Origin: Ruminobacter amylophilus
GTDB lineage: Bacteria; Pseudomonadota; Gammaproteobacteria; Enterobacterales; Succinivibrionaceae
Direction of reading: 5' to 3'
Length of the DNA stretch: 64,000 bases
NCBI RefSeq assembly: GCF_900115655.1
Contig: NZ_FOXF01000006.1
Location: 39,160-103,159 of the forward strand
A program made the position numbers and the translations under genes. Positions within the stretch are counted from its first letter, which is position 1. Every line of letters begins with the position of its first letter. Positions 1 through 8,716 of the stretch are shown one piece after another. Below the pieces are notes generated by a model, which saw only the letters and a list, made by a program, of their open reading frames with translations, made no database searches and was not told the DNA's origin.

Positions 1-2118
1 CAGCTTATAGATCTTCCCGGCATATATTCATTAAGCAGCGCCTCAACAGATGAACTTGTTGCAAGTCTTGAACTGCTGGATAATGATGCCGAACTTATCA
101 TCAACGTCATTGACGCCACATCTCTGGAAAGAAGTCTTTATCTCACCCTTGAGCTGAAGATGCTCGGTGTACCTATGATGATCGTCCTGAACATGTGGGA
201 TGAGGTCAAAAAACGCAATATGTCAATTGACCTCGATAAACTCTCAAAATTCCTGGATGCAGAAATTCTGACCGTCAGTGCCGCCACCGGTGAAGGCATT
301 GATGCTCTTGAAGACTGTATGCGTAATGTGAAGTGGGGACTTGAGGAACCTGAATACCTCGGATCTGACAGAATCGTTTCAGAGCTTCGCAAGGTAGTTG
401 ACGTTACTCCGAATCTTTACAAGGGACACAGTCTCTTTTTTGCAAAGAGTGCCGTTATAGGTGATACCTATCCTGAAGCTCTCAACAAAGTGCCTGAATG
501 GTGCGCCGCCGTTGAACAGGCAAGAAATGCCATCGCTAGCGGATACGATTCCGTTTATCATGCCTTTGCCGCAGACAGATACGCCTATATTGATACGATT
601 ATCAGTGAATGTGTTTCAGGCGGAAAAGCGGAAACTTCCAAAAAGAAGAAAAGAACCCTTACCGAGGCCGTAGACAATATTGTTCTGGACAGATTCCTGG
701 CTTTCCCTATTTTTATTCTGATTATGTGTGCTGTTTACTATATTTCCGTAAGCTGGCTTGGAAGTATTGCGACAGACTGGGCCAATGATTCACTGTTCGG
801 TGATCAGGTGATTCCTTTTGTAAGGGATTTGCTGAGTTCTCGAGGTGCTTCTGAATGGCTCACCTCTCTCGTCAGTGACGGTGTCGTCGGTGGCGTGGGT
901 GCCGTCCTTGGTTTTGTACCGCAGATGATTATCCTTTTCTTTCTCTTATCTGTTCTCGAGGAATGCGGCTACATGACCAGGGCGGCGTTTATTCTCGACA
1001 GAATATTCAATCTGTTCGGTATGAGCGGACGTGCCTTTATTCCATATCTTATCGGTTCTGGCTGCGGTGTTCCGGCTCTGATGACCGCAAGAACACTCGG
1101 ATCTGAAAGTGAAAGAAGAATAACTCTGCTGACCACTACAATGATTCCGTGCAGCGCCAAGCTTCCGGTTATCATTACCATGGCCGGTGCCGTATTCAAT
1201 GACACGCTGGTGTTCAATCTTTTCGGTTCAGAGGTAAGACTCTTTGCTCCGGTAATGTATCTGTCAGCTGTGTTTATGGTTATACTGTCAGCCTTTATCC
1301 TGAGCAAGTTCGGTCAGTTCAGACATTCAGCCTCCTCTCTGATGCTGGAACTTCCTTCATATCATATTCCGATGCTGAGAGTAATACTTCTCTCCATCTG
1401 GCAGCGTGTGAAGGGATATGTGCTGAAGGCGGGCAGGGTAATATTCCCTTGCGTGACAGTTCTGTGGCTGATTTCTCATATCGGTTATGACGGCAACGAT
1501 AACAAGTTTGTCATGCTGGACGATTCAGATACCGAATCAAGTCTGGTTGCCGATATCGTTAAACCGGTATCTGGAGTGTTTGCTCCTTTGGGATTTGATG
1601 ACTACAGAGCCTCTGTATCAGTTATAACCGGTCTTATCGCCAAGGAATCCATTATAAGTACCATGGCCGTGTTTGTCGGGGTTGATGAACCTGAGGAACT
1701 TGAAGATGATGCTTCATCAGAAGATGTTGCTGAAAATGAAGAACAGCAGAATGCCTTCTATACCGCCATCAGAAACAATATGTTCCATATTGATGAACTC
1801 GGTACAAAGGGACTGCTTGGAGCTCTGGCTTTCGTAATATTCAACCTGTTTACCATTCCGTGTGTTGCCGCAGTAGGTGTACTTAAGAAGGAAATAGGCA
1901 GTCAGAAGCTCTTCTGGCTTGCAATTGTCTACCAGATCGGTTTAAGCTATGGCGTCGCTCTTGCGGTATACCAGTTCGGACTGCTGTGCATAGGTGAACC
2001 GTTTACCTTATGGACAGGTGTTGCGATTGCTTTGCTGCTGGTGATTGCCTATATACTCTTTATCAAGAAGGCTCCACAGACTCAAGAAGCAATCAGTTTT
2101 GAGTTTATTAAGGAATAA
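1..2118 (+). CDS. feoB: Ferrous iron transporter FeoB, 5' end outside window
   Basis: Inner-membrane GTP-gated Fe(II) uptake protein. The reading frame is open from the first base, so the start and the G1 P-loop lie upstream; 705 residues are visible. The G domain shows DLPGIYS (G3) at residues 4-10, NMWD (G4) near 62 and SAATGEG (G5) near 93. The membrane part carries the two Gate hallmarks: GCGVPALMTARTL followed by PCSAKLPV, where cysteine-containing segments line the pore, and later the conserved AKESI segment. About ten hydrophobic segments follow the G domain, as expected of FeoB. An acidic insert rich in Glu and Asp lies near residues 560-585. A strong terminator follows directly, so any feoA partner would have to be upstream. 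Family assignment is secure. Confidence 0.96.
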   Translation, partial: QLIDLPGIYSLSSASTDELVASLELLDNDAELIINVIDATSLERSLYLTLELKMLGVPMMIVLNMWDEVKKRNMSIDLDKLSKFLDAEILTVSAATGEGIDALEDCMRNVKWGLEEPEYLGSDRIVSELRKVVDVTPNLYKGHSLFFAKSAVIGDTYPEALNKVPEWCAAVEQARNAIASGYDSVYHAFAADRYAYIDTIISECVSGGKAETSKKKKRTLTEAVDNIVLDRFLAFPIFILIMCAVYYISVSWLGSIATDWANDSLFGDQVIPFVRDLLSSRGASEWLTSLVSDGVVGGVGAVLGFVPQMIILFFLLSVLEECGYMTRAAFILDRIFNLFGMSGRAFIPYLIGSGCGVPALMTARTLGSESERRITLLTTTMIPCSAKLPVIITMAGAVFNDTLVFNLFGSEVRLFAPVMYLSAVFMVILSAFILSKFGQFRHSASSLMLELPSYHIPMLRVILLSIWQRVKGYVLKAGRVIFPCVTVLWLISHIGYDGNDNKFVMLDDSDTESSLVADIVKPVSGVFAPLGFDDYRASVSVITGLIAKESIISTMAVFVGVDEPEELEDDASSEDVAENEEQQNAFYTAIRNNMFHIDELGTKGLLGALAFVIFNLFTIPCVAAVGVLKKEIGSQKLFWLAIVYQIGLSYGVALAVYQFGLLCIGEPFTLWTGVAIALLLVIAYILFIKKAPQTQEAISFEFIKE

Positions 2119-2156
2119 TTCCTTAGAGACGCTGTTCAGTAAGCAGTAATTTTGAA

Positions 2157-2190
2157 AAGAAGAACCTCTTTGGAGGTTCTTCTTTTTTTC
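2157..2190 (+). terminator. Rho-independent terminator after feoB
   Basis: A 12-bp stem (arms 2157-2168 and 2173-2184, core AGAACCTC/GAGGTTCT) with a short loop is followed by a T-run. It sits 38 bases past the feoB stop. Confidence 0.9.
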
Positions 2191-2699
2191 GTCTGCTGAA
2201 ATAAACTGTGTCGTGGGATAATAACGATGACAGCGCCTTTCTGTGCTTCAATCATTTTATGAACAGCGAACCATGGAAAGTATTTTTCCAGACGTGAACA
2301 GTCGATTCAGAGTAGGAACGTGATGCTGAAGTTTATAGGTATCGTAGCGGAATTATTCCACGAATTAATTGCAGACAGCAGTTACCATGTTGATAAAATC
2401 TGTTTTATAAAAATAATTTTTGAAGAAAATACTTCAAAGGCAAAGCTCGTTCCAGACCTCTGATGAAATTGAGAACCGAATGCATCAGCATACAGACTAA
2501 AACATCAGTGCAGATGTTTCTGCAGCGATGATTTGCACGGTGATTACAGGACGATAAGTTGAAACTGATAAATATCAGATATTGTTGATGTGGCTCATCA
2601 CGGATTGCGGCAGTTCGAATTACGGTAAGGCCTGAAAGTGGAAAAAGACATGCCTGACACATGTCTTTTCCACTTTCAGTTTTGAAATTTTAATATCAA
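2191..2699. other. Intergenic stretch with one long hairpin
   Basis: I see no supportable gene here between feoB (plus) and tusE (minus). An open minus-strand frame at 2405-2662 has biased, Cys/His/Arg-rich composition and no recognisable domain. The only clear structure is the hairpin at 2632-2679. Confidence 0.6.
2632..2679. repeat. 20-bp inverted repeat / hairpin
   Basis: Arms at 2632-2652 and 2660-2679 pair over 20 bp with one bulged A and a 7-nt loop. It lies 21 bases past the tusE stop codon and is T-rich on the plus side only (TTTTGAAATTTT). It may serve as a terminator for plus-strand read-through or stabilise the tusE 3' end. Confidence 0.6.
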
Positions 2700-3026
2700 T
2701 CAAATGCATTTTACCGGACGCGGCAGTCCTGCAATTTTGGTGGCAATCAGAGCCGGTCCGTCAGGAAAAAGCCTGTACAGATAACGGCTTGATCCTTTTT
2801 CCGGGCCGAATTCCTTTTCCATTGCCTTGACCAGAGCTCTGATGGCAGGGGATGTATTGTATTTTTCGTAGAAAGCTCTCACAAAAAGAATCACTTCAGT
2901 CCTTTCCTCGTTGAGTTCAAGACCTTCAGCTTCAGCTATGTGGCGTGCAACATCCATATCCCAGTCTGAAAAATTCTTAAGATAACCGTTATCATCGGTT
3001 TCAATAATTTTTCCGTTAACTTCCAT
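2700..3026 (-). CDS. tusE: Sulfurtransferase TusE (DsrC family)
   Basis: TusE takes sulfur from the TusBCD complex and passes it to MnmA for 2-thiolation of tRNA wobble uridine. The 108-residue protein has the usual family length. It ends with the family signature LPRPVKCI, whose penultimate cysteine is the persulfide carrier. The internal motif [22 protein letters not shown] matches TusE rather than dissimilatory DsrC. AGGAG lies 6-8 bases before the ATG. It is downstream of cmk on the same strand, 121 bases apart, and could be co-transcribed with it. No tusBCD genes are in the window. Confidence 0.95.
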   Translation of the reverse strand: MEVNGKIIETDDNGYLKNFSDWDMDVARHIAEAEGLELNEERTEVILFVRAFYEKYNTSPAIRALVKAMEKEFGPEKGSSRYLYRLFPDGPALIATKIAGLPRPVKCI

Positions 3027-3147
3027 TATTTGAGCTCCTGTCTCCGGAATCCCGGCATAGATAATCAGTAATAAAAAACCGGTCTTTTTATGTTTAGCTG
3101 CATGGCCGGAGATTCTTTCATGAGATCATGAAACTGCGAAGCCGGAT

Positions 3148-3828
3148 TTATCTTCCAAGCTTGGTTTCGATGAATTTAACCGCAGTATCGACAACTTCCT
3201 GAATTGACAGGGTGGTTGAATCAAGTACCAGAGCATCATCGGCAGGCTTAAGCGGGGCAGTGGCTCTGTTGCGGTCTCTGTAGTCGCGGTCGGCAATTTC
3301 CTTAAGGATTTTGTCGTAATCGGCAGCAACTCCGCGTGATTCCAGCTGAGCTACGCGACGGCGGGCTCTTTCTTCAGCACTGGCATCAAGGAAGATTTTG
3401 GCTGAGGCGTCAGGGAATACGACGGTCCCCATATCCCTGCCGTCGGCGATAAGTCCCGGATTAACGGCAAAATCACGCTGTCTCTGAAGCAGGGCTGCGC
3501 GAACCTTAGGCAGTACTGCAACCTTTGAAGCGGCTCCTCCGGTTTCTTCGGTTCTGATAAATGATGATACGTCTTCGCCGTCAAGGATAACGGCAACAGC
3601 ATTGTTCACTTCTTTGAATGAAAGGTTGAGACCTGATGCCAGAGCACTGAGTTCTTCTTCAGCATCAAGAGCGAGCCCCTTCTTAAGGGCCGCATAGGCT
3701 AAAACTCTGTAAATGGCTCCAGAATCAAGAATGGCAAAACCGTATTTCTTGCTCAGTCTGAGGCACAGTTCTCCCTTGCCGGCCCCTCCCGGACCGTCAA
3801 CCGCTATTACGGGAACATTATTCTGCAT
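3148..3828 (-). CDS. cmk: Cytidylate kinase
   Basis: Phosphorylates CMP and dCMP with ATP in pyrimidine nucleotide salvage. The 226 residues carry the Cmk P-loop GPGGAGKGE at residues 12-20, DSGAIYR (substrate pocket) near 36-42, and the [11 protein letters not shown] segment near 130-140 typical of bacterial CMP kinases. GGAGAAG precedes the ATG. In many gammaproteobacteria cmk is followed by rpsA; here it is followed by tusE instead, so the usual rpsA partner has moved. Confidence 0.96.
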   Translation of the reverse strand: MQNNVPVIAVDGPGGAGKGELCLRLSKKYGFAILDSGAIYRVLAYAALKKGLALDAEEELSALASGLNLSFKEVNNAVAVILDGEDVSSFIRTEETGGAASKVAVLPKVRAALLQRQRDFAVNPGLIADGRDMGTVVFPDASAKIFLDASAEERARRRVAQLESRGVAADYDKILKEIADRDYRDRNRATAPLKPADDALVLDSTTLSIQEVVDTAVKFIETKLGR

Positions 3829-4230
3829 TATTCTTCTCCGTTATGATTTCCTTTTTAATGTGGCAGGCTGTTTCTGTGTTTTCGGCAATCTGAACCGGAT
3901 GTCCTGTCTGAAAGGAAAATCTTACTTGTGATGTCGTGAATTAAAAGAACTTCATCATAGATTAAGAAGGGGAATTTTACAAGATTAAAGCTTTATTTTT
4001 GATGTTCTCAGGAACGTCCTGTGTGCCGTTTAAAATATTTGAAAATTTTATTGAACGACCGGAATATTGAACTGTCTTATTTCTGTACAGAAAACAGCCG
4101 TGCAAAATATGACCGTTTCATCATTTACGATAAGTAACGGAGATGTTTAGTACAGGTAACATGAGCGTTCTGTTAAGATTTAAATAAGTGCTTATTCGGT
4201 ATTTTCCTGACAATGGAGGAATCTTATATC
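3829..4230. promoter_or_regulatory. Divergent promoter region between cmk and the vWA gene
   Basis: About 400 bases separate the two divergent starts and must hold both promoters. I could not fix convincing -35/-10 pairs. The last bases contain GGAGGA (4215-4220), which sets the start of the vWA gene. Confidence 0.4.
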
Positions 4231-5058
4231 ATGAAGACAGTAAAACATTTTCTGCTGGCACTTGGACTCGGCATGGGACTTTGCGGGGCTTCCGCTTTTG
4301 CTGATGTTGCGCCTGCTCCCGCACCTGAGGGCAATGACGGTAAGGTTGAAAAAATTACCGCATCAAGGGCTGAAGTGCTGATGGTTCTTGACAAGAGCGG
4401 ATCAATGTATGACATGACTAATGATACCATCGGCGGTTTCAATTCCATGATACAGAAGTATCGTGACATGAAGCTTCCGGTACGCGTTACCACCGTACTT
4501 TTTAACGACAAATCTAAGGTTCTCCACGACAGACAGGATATAAACACCGTCAGGGAACTTACCGGAGATGACTACACTGCATCAGGTACCACAGCTCTGC
4601 TTGATGCTCTCGGTCAGAGTATTACCAGACTTTCTGAGGTGCCTGACGTAAAGGAGGGCAAGGATACTCAGGTGGTAGTGGTCATTATTACCGACGGTCA
4701 GGAAAACAGCAGTAAGGAATACAAGAAGTCCACCGTAAAGAACATTATTGAAGACATGCAGAAGAAAGGCTGGAAGTTCATGTTTCTCGGTGCGAACATT
4801 GATGCCGTATCTGAAGCAGGCTCACTTGGTATAGATACAAACAATGCCGTAAAATACAGGAATACAGGTTCAGCAGTGCGTTCAAATTATGATGCCGTGG
4901 TTAATTTTACGGTTGAAGCAATGGAGGCTCCCGCTTCAGGCAGTATGAAGGGAAGCTGGAAGGACAGCGTGGAAAAGGATGATACTCCTGAAAGCACGGC
5001 TCCTGAATCCGCACCGAAAACCGGAGCTCCTGAAAAAAGTCTCAGGGGCGTGAAATAA
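4231..5058 (+). CDS. Secreted von Willebrand factor A domain protein
   Basis: The ATG at 4231 is chosen over the in-frame ATG at 4213 because GGAGGA lies 10 bases before it and the product then begins with a clean signal peptide (Lys, hydrophobic core, ASAFA, mature start near DVAPAP). The 275-residue protein has one vWA domain. It has an intact MIDAS: D-K-S-G-S (DxSxS) near residue 55, a Thr in SGTTALLDAL, and TDGQEN. The tail is rich in Pro, Ala and Glu. Such domains bind a partner through a metal ion; the partner is unknown. It stands alone with its own terminator, and no MoxR ATPase or TerY-type neighbours adjoin it. Confidence 0.85.
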   Translation: MKTVKHFLLALGLGMGLCGASAFADVAPAPAPEGNDGKVEKITASRAEVLMVLDKSGSMYDMTNDTIGGFNSMIQKYRDMKLPVRVTTVLFNDKSKVLHDRQDINTVRELTGDDYTASGTTALLDALGQSITRLSEVPDVKEGKDTQVVVVIITDGQENSSKEYKKSTVKNIIEDMQKKGWKFMFLGANIDAVSEAGSLGIDTNNAVKYRNTGSAVRSNYDAVVNFTVEAMEAPASGSMKGSWKDSVEKDDTPESTAPESAPKTGAPEKSLRGVK

Positions 5059-5086
5059 CGGCGCTTCCGGAAAGATCTGTAAATTC

Positions 5087-5119
5087 AAAGAAACTGCTTC
5101 TGGGGCAGTTTCTTTTTTT
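5087..5119 (+). terminator. Rho-independent terminator after the vWA gene
   Basis: An 11-bp stem (AAAGAAACTGC at 5087-5097, GCAGTTTCTTT at 5105-5115) overlaps and precedes a T-run. Confidence 0.9.
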
Positions 5120-5385
5120 GGGACTTAGGATACATATCCGGTTCATGATTAAAATAACGGAAATGTTTCGTAACAGATGGTAACGGTCATCATACCAGAG
5201 CATTCCGTGGATTTTAATTGTTTTTTGTCTTTTGTTGTTCTTCTGTGGCAGAAAAATACTGATTTTCAGAAAGCTTACAGAAAAATAAAATATTATAAAA
5301 CTGCTTAAAAATAAGGCATTTATGCTGTTTTTGTATGATTAGTAGGCAAACAGAATGCTTTTTACAAAAAAATAGCATTTTTTAC

Positions 5386-5413
5386 TTTACAAGTTTTTTT
5401 GAAACCATATAAT
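5386..5413 (+). promoter_or_regulatory. Sigma-70 promoter of the truncated tRNA-Ser copy
   Basis: TTTACA at 5386-5391 and TATAAT at 5408-5413 with a 16-bp spacer. The arrangement is the same as the promoter of the intact tRNA-Ser at 6138-6165, including the following ACACATACACAGCGG. Confidence 0.75.
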
Positions 5414-5428
5414 ACACACATACACAGC

Positions 5429-5485
5429 GGACAGATGGCAGAGCGGTTGAATGCACCGGTCTTGAAAACCGGCGACGCGAAAGCG
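5429..5485 (+). pseudogene. Truncated tRNA-Ser(UGA) copy, 5' 57 nt
   Basis: Identical to the first 57 bases of the intact tRNA-Ser at 6182, from the acceptor 5' strand through the D arm, anticodon arm (TGA) and variable arm. It then diverges abruptly after GCGAAAGCG. The T arm, acceptor 3' strand and CCA are missing, so it cannot fold as a tRNA. Its promoter is also duplicated and looks intact, so a short RNA may still be made. A 6-bp hairpin, TCGCAG/CTGCGA, lies about 30 bases past the break. Confidence 0.85.
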
Positions 5486-6137
5486 AGCCAACAAACATTC
5501 TCCCTCGCAGATACTGCGAAATCATTTAAATCCCTGAAGTTTCCGAATCCTTAAGTATGTTTTAGTGCTTTTGTGTTTCTTTATTTTATTTAATTGTCTG
5601 ATTTTGAAATGATGCCCTGCATGGAGTTTCTGTATTCTCCGGTGACTATATTACGCTCCTTTCATTTTTTCGGTAAATGGCTGCGCATTTGAATGTTCTT
5701 ATTTCTGTGCGGTGAACGGACGGAATCATCTTCATGGTTTTGCGGTTTAAAGTTCATACCGTACAGATGAGTAATGTCCTGGTCGCAAAATGGATTGTGG
5801 AATGTCTGGAACCTGAAAACGAAACAGTCTAAAGTTTTTTCGGAATGATTATCGCTTCGTCATTAATTTTTTCTGTGGAGGCTGTGACAGCATGGATGAT
5901 TTCCCGATAGTGCTGTTTTAGTTCCTGATTATGAAGATAATTAATAAGGCTCTTTCGAAAATATCCGGTTATGTCAATCCGGTTTTTCAGTAAGGATAGA
6001 CTCTGTGGCAGGCAGCATCAGGTGATATGATATTCAGGTTTATCTGAACAGATAGAGCGTTTTTTAGGCGTTCAATGCATTTTTGTTTACAAAATATTCA
6101 TTCGAACAAAATATTGGAATTTTTTTCAAATTAGGTG
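5486..6137. other. Intergenic stretch between the truncated and intact tRNA-Ser copies
   Basis: I see no gene here. The sequence is A+T-rich without long open frames. It separates the broken tRNA copy from the intact one and may be what remains of an insertion or a tandem duplication. Confidence 0.5.
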
Positions 6138-6165
6138 TTTACAAGCTTTTAAAAATCTATATAAT
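6138..6165 (+). promoter_or_regulatory. Sigma-70 promoter of tRNA-Ser
   Basis: TTTACA at 6138-6143 and TATAAT at 6160-6165, 16-bp spacer, about 16 bases before the mature tRNA 5' end. Confidence 0.8.
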
Positions 6166-6181
6166 ACAACACATACACAGC

Positions 6182-6269
6182 GGACAGATGGCAGAGCGGT
6201 TGAATGCACCGGTCTTGAAAACCGGCGACGCGAAAGCGTTCCTGAGTTCGAATCTCAGTCTGTCCGCCA
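6182..6269 (+). tRNA. serT: tRNA-Ser (anticodon UGA)
   Basis: An 88-nt class II tRNA. The acceptor stem GGACAGA pairs with TCTGTCC, followed by discriminator G and an encoded CCA. The anticodon stem-loop CCGGT-CTTGAAA-ACCGG carries TGA. A long variable arm (CGACGCGAAAGCGTT) and the T loop GTTCGAATC are present. It reads UCA-type serine codons. An almost full-length 5' duplicate lies 750 bases upstream. Confidence 0.97.
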
Positions 6270-6502
6270 TTCTAAAGGTTCTTAAACCTGTCTTTTAAAT
6301 CCTTTTAAAACCCTTTGATAAATTTCAGAACAGGCTTTTCTGTTATTGTATTCCGGTGTTTTTGTATCTTATCTGAATCACTGATTTCCGGTTCTGCTTT
6401 CAGAAAAATTTCGGTATGAAACGTTCAGACCGGAACGGCTGATTTACTTCCGTGATTTCCTTAAGCCTTCCGGCAACCTGTAACATTCCTGTTCCGTCAG
6501 GA

Positions 6503-7954
6503 TTATACGGCCACAAAGAATTTAATCATGAAAATCCCGGAAACAACATAGGTAAGGGGAGTAACCTCCCTGAACTTGAAGGACATCATTTTAATTACGG
6601 TGTAGCAGATTAATGCCAGACCTATGCCGTTACCCACGGAACCCGATATCGCAATGGCGAGAATCATGATAAATACCGGAGTTACCTGTTCAATGTTCCT
6701 GAAGTCGATATTGGCAAGTCCCTGCATCATCACGAGACCGATGTAGATAAGAGCCGTGGAGGTTGCGGCCGGAGGAATTACCGATACCAGCGGGGCAATG
6801 AATATGCAGGATGCCAGAAGGGTGGCTGTGGTGAATGAGGTGAGTCCAGTTTTACCGCCGACCTGGATGCCTGAGGCGGATTCGGCAAAGGTAACCACTG
6901 TTGAACTGCCCGTGCAGGCTCCCGTTACCGTACCGATGGCATCAGACATCAGTGCTTCCTTGATTTTCGGAAGCTTGCCGTTTTTATCCAGAAAACCTGC
7001 ATTGGCGGCCATACCGACAAGACTGCCGATGGTACCGAACATATCAATGATGCAGAAGGTTATCAGAACCATGACAATGGTGTAGGCTCCGATATTGAAA
7101 AAGGTATGGAAATCGAAGTTAAGAAGTGTCTGTTCATAGAGATTTCCGAAATCGGGAATGAAGCTCATGCTGTGAGCGGCCCTGAAAGGATTGTTCCCCA
7201 GAATAAAGTAATCAGCCAGCCAGTAGAACACGGATGATGAGATTATTCCGAAAATAACAGAGGCTGCACTTCTCTTTTTATGAAAATGCAGTATTACAAA
7301 AAGTCCCAGGAATATGGTGACGACCGAAACTATCATCTGGGAGTATTCTTTTCCCATACTGGTTTTCAGAAAGGTCGGGGTCATGGCCCCGAAGAAGTCC
7401 TTCATGATGTAGAACGGTTCGGTATAGTTGTTGCCTTCGGCATAGATGCTTACATTGCTGCCGAAACCTATGTATATCAGCATCATGCCGATGGCGGGGC
7501 TGATGGCTATTTTTATGCAGTCGGGAATGTTGTCGGCTATGCGGTGTCTCAGATTGAGCAGCCCCATAATCAGGAAAATCAGACCTTCAAAGAGAATGAT
7601 TATGATGCCGGCGTGATAAGCCGTTTCATAGGGAACTGAGGTGGCAACGGCTATGTTGCCGACAATGGTGGCGAAAAAGGTGTTCATCCCCATGCCGGGA
7701 GCCATGGCGAACGGTTTGTTGGCCATCAGAGCCATGCAGAACGTGCCCAGGGCGGAACACAGGCAGGTGGAGATGAATATGGCGTTCCACAGAGGAGTTC
7801 CTGTCTGGAAGCCGGTAAGAATGTTTGGGTTGAGGGCCACTATGTATCCCATGGTCAGAAATGTGGACAGACCTGCAAGCAGCTCCGTTCTGACATTCGT
7901 CTTATTGGCCGTAAGACCGAATCTTTTATCAAGATTGAAAAACTGAGAAGACAT
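6503..7954 (-). CDS. NCS2 family purine permease, AzgA-like
   Basis: Inner-membrane proton-coupled nucleobase transporter, probably for adenine, guanine or hypoxanthine. The ATG at 7954 is chosen because AAGGAG lies just before it and the product begins MSSQFFNLDKRFGL, the usual N-terminus of this group; the frame stays open upstream but lacks a site. The 483 residues form about 12-14 hydrophobic segments. The N-terminal AGLSTFLTMGYIVALNP and APGMGMNTFF are AzgA/GhxP hallmarks, and TGACTGSSTVVTFAESASGI is the NCS2 signature with its Glu. Substrate specificity between adenine and guanine/hypoxanthine types cannot be settled by eye. Confidence 0.93.
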   Translation of the reverse strand: MSSQFFNLDKRFGLTANKTNVRTELLAGLSTFLTMGYIVALNPNILTGFQTGTPLWNAIFISTCLCSALGTFCMALMANKPFAMAPGMGMNTFFATIVGNIAVATSVPYETAYHAGIIIILFEGLIFLIMGLLNLRHRIADNIPDCIKIAISPAIGMMLIYIGFGSNVSIYAEGNNYTEPFYIMKDFFGAMTPTFLKTSMGKEYSQMIVSVVTIFLGLFVILHFHKKRSAASVIFGIISSSVFYWLADYFILGNNPFRAAHSMSFIPDFGNLYEQTLLNFDFHTFFNIGAYTIVMVLITFCIIDMFGTIGSLVGMAANAGFLDKNGKLPKIKEALMSDAIGTVTGACTGSSTVVTFAESASGIQVGGKTGLTSFTTATLLASCIFIAPLVSVIPPAATSTALIYIGLVMMQGLANIDFRNIEQVTPVFIMILAIAISGSVGNGIGLALICYTVIKMMSFKFREVTPLTYVVSGIFMIKFFVAV

Positions 7955-8269
7955 GGGGTACTCCTTCCGGAATTTCTGACCGGGAGAGGCAGACCGGTGC
8001 ATGATGTACTGAATGAAACGGTTCCTGCCGTAAAAATAATCATCATTTTTCTCATTGTATCTTTGGTGATTCAAAAAAAATGTTGTGAATACGGGTTTTT
8101 TGTAATTACGGACACGGGTAATAACGGTTTTTCTGCAGTTGCGTGAGCCGTTGCTCATTCCTGTACAATGCTTTAATATGAAGAAGATATGGAAAAAGGT
8201 TTTATTCTGTATCAGGTACAGATCCGAATGTGTTTAATCGGATTCAGAAATTATTACGGAGAAATGAAT
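7955..8269. promoter_or_regulatory. Divergent control region, permease / VOC gene
   Basis: About 315 bases separate the two divergent starts. I looked for a purine riboswitch fold and for a PurR-type palindrome on the permease side and found neither. Confidence 0.35.
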
Positions 8270-8653
8270 ATGAGAATTGAGCATGCGGCCGTATATGTAC
8301 AGGATCTTGAGAAGACCAGAGAATTTTTCTGCAGATATTTTGAGGCCACGGCAGGAGTTCAGTATCACAACCGGACCACTGATTTCAGATCATATTTTCT
8401 GTCATTTACCGACGGGGCAAGACTTGAGATTATGACAAGACCTGAGGTGAAGACCGAACAGCCGAATCCGTACAGGACAGGTTACGCTCATCTTGCTTTC
8501 AGTGTCGGTTCTGCCGCCGCGGTGGATGAACTTACCGAAAGACTGAAAAACGACGGTTACACCGTATCCTCAGGTCCGAGAACCACCGGTGACGGTTATT
8601 ACGAATCCTGTGTGGTCGCAGTTGAGAATCTGCTGGTCGAAATAACCGTATAA
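8270..8653 (+). CDS. VOC (glyoxalase/dioxygenase fold) family protein
   Basis: A 127-residue single-domain vicinal oxygen chelate protein. The start at 8270 follows ACGGAG by 8 bases; the ATG at 8264 is too close and an upstream frame has no site. It begins MRIEHAAVYVQDLEKTREFF, the usual first beta-alpha unit with metal His (H5). The second half has YAHLAFSVGS with another candidate ligand His, and ends in LLVEITV with the final Glu ligand. The layout matches lactoylglutathione-lyase-like small VOC proteins, but the substrate is unknown. Confidence 0.85.
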   Translation: MRIEHAAVYVQDLEKTREFFCRYFEATAGVQYHNRTTDFRSYFLSFTDGARLEIMTRPEVKTEQPNPYRTGYAHLAFSVGSAAAVDELTERLKNDGYTVSSGPRTTGDGYYESCVVAVENLLVEITV

Positions 8654-8687
8654 CAGCCCTGGTTTCACGGCTGCCGGAATGCTGTGT

Positions 8688-8708
8688 GGGACCGCGTTAT
8701 GCAGTCCC
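8688..8708. terminator. Possible hairpin between convergent genes
   Basis: GGGAC (8688-8692) pairs with GTCCC (8704-8708) between the convergent VOC and U32 genes. There is no T-run on either side, so termination is doubtful. Confidence 0.3.
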
Positions 8709-8716
8709 TCATGATG

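Noticed and set aside
2405..2662. 85-codon minus-strand frame between feoB and tusE
   Set aside because: No ribosome site, odd composition (Cys, His, Arg), no family pattern; it also runs into the long hairpin.
4231..5058. vWA protein as part of a TerY-type phosphorylation triad
   Set aside because: It has a signal peptide, so it is periplasmic, and it is 26 kb from the kinase and phosphatase genes.
5485..5495. GAGCCAAC-like motif after the truncated tRNA, also seen near 52549 and 56582
   Set aside because: Only 8-10 bases are shared and the flanks differ; likely coincidence.
6083..6298. 71-codon frame across the tRNA-Ser gene
   Set aside because: It reads through a complete tRNA and its promoter, so it is a shadow.
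7955..8160. Purine riboswitch or PurR site before the purine permease
   Set aside because: No matching fold or palindrome could be found by eye.
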